From positions 44,990 to 108,989 of the forward strand of contig CAMVCZ010000006.1 in the NCBI GenBank assembly GCA_947166105.1: a DNA stretch of 64,000 bases, given 5' to 3'. The translations under genes and the position numbers were made by a program. Position 1 is the first letter of the stretch; every line of letters starts with the position of its first letter. Below are positions 34,160 to 42,072 of this stretch, one piece after another. This stretch comes from an uncultured Bacteroidales bacterium (lineage in GTDB: Bacteria > Bacteroidota > Bacteroidia > Bacteroidales > F082). The notes under the pieces are model-generated. The model was not told the DNA's origin. It saw only the letters and a list, made by a program, of their open reading frames with translations, and searched no databases.

Positions 34160-36025
34160 TCAATGTAATATAATTTCATGGAGTATGACAGCAATTCTAT
34201 CATTACCATGAAAAAGAGTCTGTAAACGCTTCTCACGTTCCCAAATTGTACGATATGAAAGCTGTGTCAACACCGCAATTTGGCTATTGTCCAACCCAAG
34301 CAGACACAAATAACAATAAAGAAAATCCTTTTCCTTCAATTCAGGGTGTTGATGTTTCAGCTTTCCAAACAACGGGCCATAATGACGCATAGCTGCATCC
34401 TTGAGTTGTGCGTTTTGCGCATCGGTGAGGGCAATGTCGGCGTATGATGAAACGGGAACAGTTGACTTGATGGGATTGCTTTTGTCGTTGCAAACGGCAA
34501 GGATGTGTTGACAAATTGGCTCATCGGCAAACTCGGCAACTTGTGATTCGGCGTTTTTTGTTATAGGTTTCTTCTGTTGTTTCATTTGGCCTTTCAGTTC
34601 GCGTAAAGCCTCGTTGCTCTTTTTAAGCCTGCTCGAAAGAGCGGCTTGCTTTATTTTATGGGAATAGCTTTCGGTTTCCAATAGTTCTTCTGTTTTTTGC
34701 TTTTCCATTCTCAACCTTTTATTGTGCTTTCTAATGATGATATTAATAATGATGGACAATCCTGTCAAAACAATAAGTGAAGATATTATCTTTACAGCCC
34801 GTTTGGTGTTTTTTCTTATACTTTGGGTGTGAAGCTGAGCCTCTTTGCTTTGCCCATATTGCCGATATAGTTCAACTAAAACAGAATTCAACGCTCCTCG
34901 CTTTTCAGAAATGGTGGCAAATTGGGTAAGATAGCTGGCATATTCTGTGGATTTTGAATCGTATCCTATTACCTTGCTGATTTCAACCAATCTTTCGGCA
35001 GCCAGTTTCTTTGATTCTTCACTTTGTGTATTATTAAATACCGTATTATAATAAGGCCAAGCTGAATCAAATTGTGTTTCGTGATAGAAAACCTCGCCAA
35101 TGGTCAAACATCGAGAATAATACTCTTTATCACTTTCAGCCATGTCAATTAAGCGGTGCAATAGATTCAAAGAAGATTCTGAAGATTCGCCTTTTTTATA
35201 CGATAGATAGGCAAGGTGCGTCGTGATGTCTCTATATGTCAAGTTATCCGATTTGGTTAGCAGATTCAAGCCTCCATAATAATAATACGCAGCACTATCA
35301 ATAGTTCCCAGCATATCATAGTGCGAACCTATTTCGTCCATCATCCAAGCCAAATGCCAAGTGGGGCTATTAGATTTTCGATAAAATTGCAAAGACTTTT
35401 TTCCGAAATAAATAGCTGGATCATGCAAATAATGGTTGGAATACAAAACAGTCAATCTGGTATAAGCCAGAGCCAAGAATTTTGCCCTATCCCCAACCAG
35501 TTCCTTTTCCTCAAAACATTCTTCCATGATTTCCAATGCCTTAAGGTATTCCGTGCAGGCCTGTACCGCGCTGTCGTTCTCGTAATAGCCCACACCATTG
35601 ATATAATGGGCGCGGGCGGCCAAAAATGCGGTGGCATCATGGGCGGACGCACGCCGTGCGTCCCTACGCGGTTCGGCCTGTAGGGACACACCGCGTGTGT
35701 CCGTATCGTGCGTTCCCGCCAACGCATCAAAATACGCCACGGCCCGTTGCAAAGCGGGGCGGTTGGTTTGGGCGTAGTCGTTCTTGTAGAGCAGTTCGGA
35801 GAGCAAGAGGTTGGCGTAATGGAGGTTGTATTCCGTGGTCGTGCAGGCATCGAAACAGGAAACGAGGCACGCCAAGGCGGTGTCGGGCTGCTGCCACATC
35901 AGGCTGTCGACGGTCAGCAATTCGGGCGACGGCATTTCGGCAGGCTCAACGACCTTCAGCGGTCGGTGGCAGGCCGAAAAAAGCGCCAGCAAGAATAATC
36001 CTATGGCAAAAGCCTTTGCTTTCAT
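34160..36025 (-). CDS. TPR lipoprotein-type sensor with C-terminal HTH
   Basis: 621 residues from MKAKAFAIGLFLLALFSACH, whose LFSAC looks like a lipobox. The body (about 60-420) is helical with TPR-like repeats (RAVAYFDALAG, HYINGVGYYENDSAVQACTE, AYYYYGGLNLLTKS). A single membrane helix (IISSLIVLTGLSIIINIIIR) follows near residue 440, then a coiled coil (KRLRMEKQKTEELLETESYS), and a C-terminal winged-helix-like region ending TIWEREKRLQTLF, with LTQLSYRTIWEREK in the position of a recognition helix. This is a common Bacteroidetes one-component membrane regulator. A 58-base REP-like block lies in frame near residues 108-126 (DTDTRGVSLQAEPRRDARRA), which the family would not need. A shorter start is excluded by the signal sequence. 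Confidence 0.82.
   Translation of the reverse strand: MKAKAFAIGLFLLALFSACHRPLKVVEPAEMPSPELLTVDSLMWQQPDTALACLVSCFDACTTTEYNLHYANLLLSELLYKNDYAQTNRPALQRAVAYFDALAGTHDTDTRGVSLQAEPRRDARRASAHDATAFLAARAHYINGVGYYENDSAVQACTEYLKALEIMEECFEEKELVGDRAKFLALAYTRLTVLYSNHYLHDPAIYFGKKSLQFYRKSNSPTWHLAWMMDEIGSHYDMLGTIDSAAYYYYGGLNLLTKSDNLTYRDITTHLAYLSYKKGESSESSLNLLHRLIDMAESDKEYYSRCLTIGEVFYHETQFDSAWPYYNTVFNNTQSEESKKLAAERLVEISKVIGYDSKSTEYASYLTQFATISEKRGALNSVLVELYRQYGQSKEAQLHTQSIRKNTKRAVKIISSLIVLTGLSIIINIIIRKHNKRLRMEKQKTEELLETESYSHKIKQAALSSRLKKSNEALRELKGQMKQQKKPITKNAESQVAEFADEPICQHILAVCNDKSNPIKSTVPVSSYADIALTDAQNAQLKDAAMRHYGPLFGKLKHQHPELKEKDFLYCYLCLLGLDNSQIAVLTQLSYRTIWEREKRLQTLFHGNDRIAVILHEIILH
35645..35702. repeat. REP-like triple-hairpin block inside the TPR/HTH gene
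   Basis: Hairpin 1: GGACGCAC-GCC-GTGCGTCC (35645-35663). Hairpin 2: GGACACAC-CGC-GTGTGTCC (35684-35702). Between them TCCCTAC (35661-35667) pairs with GTAGGGA (35680-35686). All stems are perfect. The block keeps the host reading frame. Confidence 0.8.
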
Positions 36026-36030
36026 GCTTG

Positions 36031-36038
36031 CAAAAATA
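36031..36038 (-). promoter_or_regulatory. Promoter -7 box for the TPR/HTH gene
   Basis: TATTTTTG on the minus strand, only 5 bases before the chosen start, so the message would be leaderless or nearly so. Confidence 0.45.
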
Positions 36039-36040
36039 AA

Positions 36041-36089
36041 CAAAAAACCCCGCCACATTGGTTTTGCGGCGGGGAAAAATGCAATACTT
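36041..36089. terminator. GC hairpin terminator, copy 2 of the 49-base duplicate
   Basis: Same 49 bases as 31980-32028, with arms CCCCGCC/GGCGGGG. Here it lies just after the EF-G2 stop (36111) and directly before the promoter of the TPR/HTH gene on the same strand. Confidence 0.85.
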
Positions 36090-36110
36090 ATGAAAAAAAA
36101 TACAAAACTA

Positions 36111-38246
36111 TTATTCTTCTTCCTTCTGGCTCTCTTCGTACTCCTTGAGCAGGCGGTTCTGCACGTCGGTGGGCACTTGCTGGTACTCGGCATACTTCAT
36201 CGTGAAGGTGCCACGGCCAGAGGTCAGCGAACTCAGCGTGGTAGAATAACGGTCCATTTCGGCCAACGGCACCTTGGCGTGGATGGTCTGGTAGTTGTGG
36301 TCGCTATCCATACCCATCACGATGGCGCGGCGGCCTTGCAGGTCGGTCATAACAGCACCCATCAGGTCGGCGGGCATACGCACGTCAAGGTCGTAGATGG
36401 GTTCCATGATCTTCGGGCCAGCGTTCTTGAAGGCTGCGCTGAAGGCCATACGACCGGCAATCTTAAAGGCCATTTCGTTGGAGTCGACCGGGTGCATCTT
36501 ACCATCGTAGATGTAGCAGATGATGTCGCGGGCGTAGGAACCCGTCAGAGGACCTTGTTCGAGGCGCTCGTTCACACCCTTCAGGATGGCGGGCATGAAG
36601 CGGGCATCGATGGCACCACCCACCACGCAGTTGGCGAAGATGAGTTTGCCGCCCCAAGGCAGTTCATACTCTTGCTTGTCGCGCACTTGCAGTTCGCTCG
36701 GGTCGGTGTAGCCCTCGAAATAAGGAGCCAATTGCATGTGAACCTCACCGAACTGACCGCTACCGCCAGACTGCTTCTTGTGACGATAGCTGGCGCTTGC
36801 GCTCTTGGTGATGGTTTCGCGATACGGAATCTTCGGAGCAGCCGTTTCGATGGCAATCTTATAAACGTTGTCGAAGTACCATTTCAGGGTGTTGAAGTGG
36901 TATTCGCCCTGGCATTGCAGGATGTTTTGGCGCAGTTCGCGCGACATGCCGCTGATGACGGTCGGGTCGGTCTTGTGCATATCGTTGAGGATGCTACCAA
37001 GTTTTTCGTCTTCCTGCGAGTTGACGGCCTTGACTGCAATCGAGAAAATCGGGGTCGGGAACGGGATTTCGGGGAAGATGGCTTCGCCAGCCTTGGCATC
37101 AACCAACGAATCACCAATGCGGCCATCCTTCAGTTTGATGGTGCAAATGATGTCGCCGGCGTTCACTTTCTCGACTTCCTCGCGGTTCTTGCCACGGAAA
37201 ACCAACAGTTGCGACAGACGCTCCTTGTTGCCCGTGCGCGGGTTGACCAAGTCTTGGCTCTTCACGACGGTGCCGCCGTAAACGCGCATCCATGCCACAT
37301 CGCCGAGGTTTTGTTCGGTCGTCACCTTGAAGATGAACAGGGCGGTCGGGTCGTCGTTGCTGTTGTGGAATTCTTGTCCGTTGTTGGCTTTGATGGCCGG
37401 CATGTCGGCAGGCGACGGGCAGGCGTTGATGAGGAAATCCATCAAACGGGTGACGCCCACGCCCCGCTTGGCAGCGCCGCAAATGACGGGGAACATCTCA
37501 CGGTTGACGATACCGAGGTGGATACCGCGTTCCATGTCTTCCTCGCTCAGGGTCATTTCCTCGAAGAACTTCTCCATCAGGGCCTCTTCGCCTTCGGCAG
37601 CGTGCTCGATGAGGTTGTTGTGCATCTCTTCGGCCTTGGCCATTTCAGCGGCGGGGATGTCCTGGATTTCAGGTGCTCCGTTGCCGTTTTTGAAGACCAA
37701 CATCTTCATCATAATCAAATCGATGACGGCGTTGAAGTCTTCACCGGCGTTGACGGGATATTGGATGGGCGTAACCTTGTCGCCGAAATATTCTTTCAGT
37801 TCGCGGATGGTGTTGTCGAAGTTGGCGTTGCTGTGGTCGAGTTGGTTCATGAAAAACACAACCGGCTTGTTCGTGTTGGCGGCATGACGCCAAGCGTTTT
37901 CGGTAGTGGCTTCAACACCCGACTGGGCATTGACGGTGCAAACGGCCATGTCGGCTGCATAGAGGCACGAAACGATGTCGCCCGAGAAGTCGGTGAAACC
38001 GGGAGTGTCCAAGATGTTGATTTTCTTGTCGTTGTAGATGGTATACAGCATAGAGGCGTTCACCGAAATCTGACGTTCCATTTCGATGGGACGGTAGTCG
38101 GAAACGGTGTTTTTCTCGTCGGTGCTACCTTTTCTGTTGATGAGTTTGCCTTCGAAAAGCATGTTTTCGGCAAGGGTGGTCTTACCCGACTTTGCTGCGC
38201 CGATGAGGGCAACATTGCGGATGTCTTTTGTCTGGAATTCCTTCAT
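36111..38246 (-). CDS. Elongation factor G paralogue (EF-G2 type)
   Basis: 711 residues with the full EF-G domain order (G domain, II, III, IV, V). G1 reads GAAKSGKTT (16-24). G3 reads DTPGFTDFSGD: the normally conserved catalytic His of DTPGH is Phe 84. G4 reads NQLD (134-137) instead of NKxD. Domain IV is intact (SGQFGEVHMQLAPY, then YARDIICYIYDGKMHPVDS). A Bacteroides EF-G paralogue lacking GTPase activity is known and helps growth under carbon limitation. The substitutions here suggest the same class. It should act on the ribosome during translocation without normal GTP hydrolysis. It is monocistronic, with its own -7 box. Main EF-G is not in the window. Confidence 0.9.
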   Translation of the reverse strand: MKEFQTKDIRNVALIGAAKSGKTTLAENMLFEGKLINRKGSTDEKNTVSDYRPIEMERQISVNASMLYTIYNDKKINILDTPGFTDFSGDIVSCLYAADMAVCTVNAQSGVEATTENAWRHAANTNKPVVFFMNQLDHSNANFDNTIRELKEYFGDKVTPIQYPVNAGEDFNAVIDLIMMKMLVFKNGNGAPEIQDIPAAEMAKAEEMHNNLIEHAAEGEEALMEKFFEEMTLSEEDMERGIHLGIVNREMFPVICGAAKRGVGVTRLMDFLINACPSPADMPAIKANNGQEFHNSNDDPTALFIFKVTTEQNLGDVAWMRVYGGTVVKSQDLVNPRTGNKERLSQLLVFRGKNREEVEKVNAGDIICTIKLKDGRIGDSLVDAKAGEAIFPEIPFPTPIFSIAVKAVNSQEDEKLGSILNDMHKTDPTVISGMSRELRQNILQCQGEYHFNTLKWYFDNVYKIAIETAAPKIPYRETITKSASASYRHKKQSGGSGQFGEVHMQLAPYFEGYTDPSELQVRDKQEYELPWGGKLIFANCVVGGAIDARFMPAILKGVNERLEQGPLTGSYARDIICYIYDGKMHPVDSNEMAFKIAGRMAFSAAFKNAGPKIMEPIYDLDVRMPADLMGAVMTDLQGRRAIVMGMDSDHNYQTIHAKVPLAEMDRYSTTLSSLTSGRGTFTMKYAEYQQVPTDVQNRLLKEYEESQKEEE

Positions 38247-38306
38247 TTTTATCTAACTGTCTAATTATTAAATATTTATTTTTCGCGAAAAATACTATAG
38301 TGGGCG

Positions 38307-38314
38307 CAAAGGTA
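38307..38314 (-). promoter_or_regulatory. Promoter -7 box for the EF-G2 gene
   Basis: TACCTTTG on the minus strand, 60 bases before the start. Confidence 0.5.
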
Positions 38315-38357
38315 CAAAAAATAATGATTACTTCAACTAAAATCATTTTTTAATGTA

Positions 38358-38523
38358 ACAAAACTTGCAAAACCAGCAAAACTTCTTCATAGAGAAAGTC
38401 GCCAACCGGCTCGTTTCCAACGCATCCTTTGGATGCAGTTCAAGCATGACAACGACAACTCGGTTGGGAGTCGTTGTCATGCAATATAATAATTTGGTTT
38501 TGAAAGTTTTGTAGGTTTTGTGA
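38358..38523. repeat. CAAAAC-type inverted-repeat element, copy B
   Basis: Starts ACAAAACTTGCAAAACC and ends GTTTTGTAGGTTTTGTGA, immediately before the PfkB stop codon. The interior differs from copies A and C but contains its own hairpin (GACAACGACAACTC...GAGTCGTTGTC near 38448-38480) and the GCCAACCGGC motif shared with them. Confidence 0.7.
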
Positions 38524-39498
38524 TTACAAAAGTGCAATGTCGGCGTGAATTTTCTCCCAACGCGCGGCATCCATTTTGGCTCCAACTACCTCTATGATGT
38601 TTTTGGCCACGATTGCACCCATCATGCCGCATTTCTGCAAGTTTTCGCCTTTGACGAGACCCGCGAGGAATCCCGCAGCCCACATGTCGCCCGCGCCCGT
38701 CGTATCGACCACCGTGGCTTCCATTGGCGGCACGGTAACGATTTCATTGCCGCGCTGGACGAAAGCACCTTTGGCACCCACTTTCACCACCGCGATTTGC
38801 ACTTTCGAGGCGATGAAACGCAAGGCTTCTTCTGGCTCCAAGCCCGTCAAGGCAAAGGCCTCCTGTTCGTTGGCAAACACGATGTCGACGTAATTGTTGA
38901 TGAGGTCCAAGAGGAAATCGCGGCTTTCCTCCACCACATTGTAACTGGCCAAGTCGATGGCGATTTTCAGGCCTTTGTCCTTGGCCGTTGCGATGGCTTT
39001 TTTCAGCATGTCGGGATTGGCCACCAAATAGCCTTCCACGTAAAAAATGTCCCAACCTTCAAAAAGTTCGGGTTTGATGTCGTTGGCACACATTTCGGCA
39101 GCGGCGCCGAGGCAGGTGGCAAAGGTGCGTTCACCGTCGGCAGTGACCAAGGCTTGCACTCGACCTGAAGGCGTTTCACTCTTGAGCATCAAGGGTTTCA
39201 CATGGCTTTCAGTCATTTGTTTTTCAAAGAATTGCCCTATTTCGTCCTTGCCAATTTTGCTCAAAAAGCCCGCTTCGATGCCCAATTGGGCAAGGCCGCT
39301 CATGGTGTTGGCCGCCGAACCGCCCGAGGCCATTTGGTTGCCAAGATGAGCCAACTTTTTGCCTATTTCCACTGAGGTTTCAGCGTCGACGTAGGTCATG
39401 CTTCCTTTGGGGAGGTTCAGTTCTTGAAGGATGCTTTCATTTGGGATTTGGGTCAGGATGTCGACCAAAGCACTCCCGATGCCGAGTATTCTTTCCAT
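38524..39498 (-). CDS. PfkB-family sugar or nucleoside kinase
   Basis: 324 residues from MERILGIGSALVDILTQIPN (the open frame extends 35 codons further, but a -7 box at 39548 and the family start support this Met). The PfkB signature 2, VVDTTGAGDMWAAGFLAGLV, has the anion-hole Gly-Ala-Gly and catalytic Asp, and GGSAANTMSGLA is signature 1. Family members phosphorylate adenosine, ribose or fructose-type substrates. The sequence resembles adenosine kinase-like PfkB proteins common in Bacteroidetes, but the substrate cannot be fixed. Its stop codon is placed exactly at the end of repeat element B. Confidence 0.9.
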   Translation of the reverse strand: MERILGIGSALVDILTQIPNESILQELNLPKGSMTYVDAETSVEIGKKLAHLGNQMASGGSAANTMSGLAQLGIEAGFLSKIGKDEIGQFFEKQMTESHVKPLMLKSETPSGRVQALVTADGERTFATCLGAAAEMCANDIKPELFEGWDIFYVEGYLVANPDMLKKAIATAKDKGLKIAIDLASYNVVEESRDFLLDLINNYVDIVFANEQEAFALTGLEPEEALRFIASKVQIAVVKVGAKGAFVQRGNEIVTVPPMEATVVDTTGAGDMWAAGFLAGLVKGENLQKCGMMGAIVAKNIIEVVGAKMDAARWEKIHADIALL

Positions 39499-39547
39499 TT
39501 TCGATTCAAAGATTTGAGATTTGTAATTCGATATTTCTAATTTTTTG

Positions 39548-39555
39548 CAAAGGTA
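39548..39555 (-). promoter_or_regulatory. Promoter -7 box for the PfkB kinase
   Basis: TACCTTTG on the minus strand, 49 bases before the start. Confidence 0.5.
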
Positions 39556-39664
39556 GTAAATAATTTGATGTCCGATGAAGAAAAATTTCTTATTGATAAT
39601 CAAATGATTATGAATATATAGAAAATTTTTCTACAAAAAAGGTTGCGTGTAATGGAAAAAGCCG

Positions 39665-39672
39665 TATTTTTG
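39665..39672 (+). promoter_or_regulatory. Promoter -7 box for tRNA-Asn
   Basis: TATTTTTG, with a TTG -33 element 19 bases upstream (39643-39645), 35 bases before the tRNA. Confidence 0.6.
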
Positions 39673-39707
39673 CAGCCGCAAAACAGAAAGTTCTGTGACA
39701 TTGTGCA

Positions 39708-39781
39708 GCCTCCTTAGCTCAGTTGGTCAGAGCATCTGACTGTTAATCAGGGGGTCTCAGGTTCAAGTCCTGAAGGGGGCG
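39708..39781 (+). tRNA. tRNA-Asn (anticodon GTT)
   Basis: A full cloverleaf: acceptor GCCTCCT/AGGGGGC, D arm GCTC...GAGC, anticodon stem TCTGA/TCAGG with loop CTGTTAA (anticodon GTT at 39742-39744), T arm TCAGG-TTCAAGT-CCTGA. The discriminator is G and CCA is not encoded. Reads AAC and AAU codons. A terminator follows at 39828. Confidence 0.96.
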
Positions 39782-39827
39782 CATTTTTTATGTTTCATGT
39801 TATTAATTTTTTGGCCTCGTAGATTCT

Positions 39828-39850
39828 CCCCGTTTCTACGGGGTTTTTTT
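39828..39850 (+). terminator. Terminator after tRNA-Asn
   Basis: CCCCG-TTTCTA-CGGGG stem-loop followed by seven T, about 45 bases beyond the tRNA. Confidence 0.85.
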
Positions 39851-39870
39851 GTGGCTACGCCACTGCAAAA

Positions 39871-39918
39871 AGCAGGGACTTACGTCGCCTGCTTATTGGC
39901 TGCCACCCCTTCGGGGCT
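39871..39918. repeat. R1 dispersed repeat at the sugar transferase stop codon
   Basis: Read on the minus strand it begins AGCCCCGAAGGGGTGGCAGC three bases after the stop of the sugar transferase gene. A diverged single unit of the R1 family (see 15318 and 22006). Confidence 0.65.
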
Positions 39919-39921
39919 GAG

Positions 39922-40524
39922 TTAGAATAGCGTCTTGAAAATCAACTTAATATCGCCAAAGAAGCTCCAATTATCAAGATAATCGAGATTGATTTTCACT
40001 TTGTCGGGCCAGATGACGGTGTCGTTGTAAGCCTTCGGGTCGGCTTGTTGGGCGAGCAGTTCTTCTTCGTTACGGTATTTGATGCTGGCTGGTCCGGTGA
40101 TGCCAGGGCGAAGTTGCAAAATACGGCGGTCGTCGCCTTGTAGTTGGTCAGCATAGCCTGGCACATCAGGGCGTGGACCGACGAAGCTCATTTGTCCAAT
40201 TAATACATTGACAAGTTCCGTTAGGCAATCCGCTTTGCTATGACGTAACCAATGGCCCATGCGTGTGATGCGCGGGTCGTCGGCAGTAGTAACGGTGTCG
40301 CCTTCCGATTGGTGTCGCATGGTTCGGAACTTGCAGATCCTGAATGGTTTGCCATTCTTCCCAATGCGATGTTGAAGGAAAAACACGGGGCCTTTCGAAT
40401 CGATTTTTATGAGAACAGCGATAACCAAAAGAGGCAGAAACAGCAAAACAAGACCCACGAGTGCCACGATGCGATCGAAGCACCACTTGAAGAAAAACCC
40501 TATTTTGTGTTCATTTTTCACCAC
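39922..40524 (-). CDS. Polyprenyl-phosphate sugar-1-phosphate transferase
   Basis: 200 residues of the bacterial sugar transferase family (WbaP/WcaJ-type initiating enzyme). One N-terminal membrane helix (FDRIVALVGLVLLFLPLLVI). The catalytic core has GPVFFLQHRIGKNGKPFRICKFRTM, DDPRITRMGHWLR, and MSFVGPRPDVPGYA (the SLVGPRP motif), then LRPGITG. The usual DELPQL block is diverged to ADCLTEL. It would place the first sugar phosphate on undecaprenyl phosphate to start assembly of an O-antigen or capsule unit, at the inner face of the cytoplasmic membrane. It is the last gene of the minus-strand polysaccharide run and overlaps the preceding gene by 14 bases. Confidence 0.9.
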   Translation of the reverse strand: MVKNEHKIGFFFKWCFDRIVALVGLVLLFLPLLVIAVLIKIDSKGPVFFLQHRIGKNGKPFRICKFRTMRHQSEGDTVTTADDPRITRMGHWLRHSKADCLTELVNVLIGQMSFVGPRPDVPGYADQLQGDDRRILQLRPGITGPASIKYRNEEELLAQQADPKAYNDTVIWPDKVKINLDYLDNWSFFGDIKLIFKTLF

Positions 40525-41314
40525 GCTGCATGGCCTCCATGTTGAGAATTGCCTTAATGCGCTGCAAAGGTATGATTTTTCTGAATGGGTACAATAGGTT
40601 AACGGCGATTTTCATCCACCAGCAGTAATGCACCTCCAGTTGGCAAAAGGCTTTGCGGAAATTGAAGTTTTGGATGAGGAAGTCTTGAATTTGTGAATGT
40701 TCTGTGATGGTTCGGGCACTGTCACTCACATATCTAAAATGCTGTTCTTCAAGATAATGCTTGTTCAAGTGGTGGTAAAGTCCATAGTAGGGATAATAGC
40801 TTCCTTTCTTGTATTTTGTCATGATGCCGGTCATGCCGTATTCGCAGCAATTTCCCCAAAGGTTGACTGTGCAAAACCCGACCAAAAGTCCCGATTCCTT
40901 TTCGAAAATGCCCCAATAGTCAAACGAGCGCTCTTTGCAATGGTTGAGGTATTGTTCAAAAACAATTCGGTCCATCTTCCTGTCGTGGACGGAATAGTCG
41001 GAAAAGGTCTCTTCAAGTATGGGATAGGATTGTTCTTGCATCGTCTCAAAAGAGATGAGACGGTATTCGAAGTGGCTGAAAGCGTGCCTGATTTTGTTGC
41101 GCACCCTTGACGACAAGCTTTCCAATCCTTCAAAATGGTCTTTGATGACATACCAAAAACACGTTTCTTCCTGGCAATCAAAGTTATAAGTGTTTCTCAC
41201 CATCAAACCACTATGCTTGAGCAGGGATTTCCATTCTGTTTCCAGTAGTTTTGGCTCCTCGTGCGGAGCGCCATCAAAGCGCCAGGCTTGACGATATAAG
41301 TAGAAATCTTGCAT
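40511..41314 (-). CDS. GNAT-like acyltransferase of the polysaccharide locus
   Basis: 267 residues from MQDFYLYRQAWRFDGAPHEE. The second half resembles GNAT or FemAB-type acetyl/aminoacyl transferases: SGLLVGFCTVNLWGNCCEYG, then MTKYKKGSYYPYYGLYHHLN, then a tail with hydrophobic helix (VNLLYPFRKIIPL) that may touch the membrane. It may acetylate a sugar or lipid-linked intermediate, which is common in capsule loci, but the substrate is unknown. The start at 41314 shares an ATGA overlap with the stop of the GT2 gene, and the gene end overlaps the sugar transferase start. The 33-codon longer frame includes a spurious hydrophobic leader and was not used. Confidence 0.65.
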   Translation of the reverse strand: MQDFYLYRQAWRFDGAPHEEPKLLETEWKSLLKHSGLMVRNTYNFDCQEETCFWYVIKDHFEGLESLSSRVRNKIRHAFSHFEYRLISFETMQEQSYPILEETFSDYSVHDRKMDRIVFEQYLNHCKERSFDYWGIFEKESGLLVGFCTVNLWGNCCEYGMTGIMTKYKKGSYYPYYGLYHHLNKHYLEEQHFRYVSDSARTITEHSQIQDFLIQNFNFRKAFCQLEVHYCWWMKIAVNLLYPFRKIIPLQRIKAILNMEAMQRGEK

Positions 41315-42072
41315 CAGAAAAACCTTTTTATGACAGCATTGAAAGCATAACAGCAAAAACAGAACGCGGCATATAAAAAAGATAGTTTTTCCTGTTTGCG
41401 ATAAACGAGCCACACATCCTTGGCAGCTTTCAGCTTGTTGGCCGAGGCCGAGTTGTTCCTGACTCGATACTTCATCAAGACTTCCTTCATAGGATATGCC
41501 CTATGACCATCTTTCAAGATTTTGCACCAAAGAGCCATGTCGTCGCTGGTGGCGTTGTCAGGCATGAGCAATGAACCGGTTTGTTGCGTGTCGAGCATAA
41601 TTGTTCCGCTACCTATAATAGTGTTTTTCAAGTATTTATTATAATTTACAACACCTGCTGTCTTGATGGTTTTACCCTTGAGTGAACCGTCTTCTTTCAT
41701 AAGTTCGTAGGCTGAATAAACAAAGGCGTGGCCGTTTTCGAGCATGAAACGGACCTGTTTTTCGAGTTTGTCGGCAACCCACAGGTCGTCGTTGTCGAGG
41801 AAGGCGACGAAACGGCCTTTGGCTCGGGCGAGGCTTTTGTTGCGAGTAGCCGCGATGCCAGAATGTTGCTCTGCAACAGCAAACTTGATACGAGGCTCTT
41901 TCTCTGAAAAGGCTTGCACGATGGCTGGAGTTCGGTCGGAGGATTGGTCGTCAGTGATGAGCAATTCCCAGTTTATATAAGTCTGATTTACAATAGATTC
42001 AATGCTTTCAGAAACGTATTTCTCGGCATTATAGCAAGGCATAATGACCGATACCAACGGCTGGTTTTCCAT
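41314..42072 (-). CDS. GT2-family glycosyltransferase
   Basis: 252 residues. VSVIMPCYNAEKYVSESIES opens the GT-A fold. The nucleotide-sugar and metal-binding DxD is FVAFLDNDDLW (about 91-101), with GIAATRNKSLARAKG just before. After the catalytic domain, WCKILKDGHRAYPMKEVLMK has the conserved ED-like region of family 2. The C-terminal LSFLYAAFCFCCYAFNAVIK is hydrophobic and may anchor it to the membrane. It transfers a sugar to a polyprenyl-linked acceptor in the cytoplasm. Start and stop codons are shared or overlap with the adjacent genes (1-base contact with manC), so translation is tightly coupled. Confidence 0.93.
   Translation of the reverse strand: MENQPLVSVIMPCYNAEKYVSESIESIVNQTYINWELLITDDQSSDRTPAIVQAFSEKEPRIKFAVAEQHSGIAATRNKSLARAKGRFVAFLDNDDLWVADKLEKQVRFMLENGHAFVYSAYELMKEDGSLKGKTIKTAGVVNYNKYLKNTIIGSGTIMLDTQQTGSLLMPDNATSDDMALWCKILKDGHRAYPMKEVLMKYRVRNNSASANKLKAAKDVWLVYRKQEKLSFLYAAFCFCCYAFNAVIKRFF

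Noticed and set aside
35826..38264. 812-codon plus-strand open frame opposite EF-G2
   Set aside because: Antisense to a clear EF-G gene. No start context and no recognisable family. Long antisense frames are common opposite GC-biased codon positions.
40565..40572. TACCTTTG box inside the acetyltransferase-like gene as a promoter for the sugar transferase
   Set aside because: Matches the consensus but lies within coding sequence of an overlapping operon. Such short motifs occur by chance, so it was not listed.
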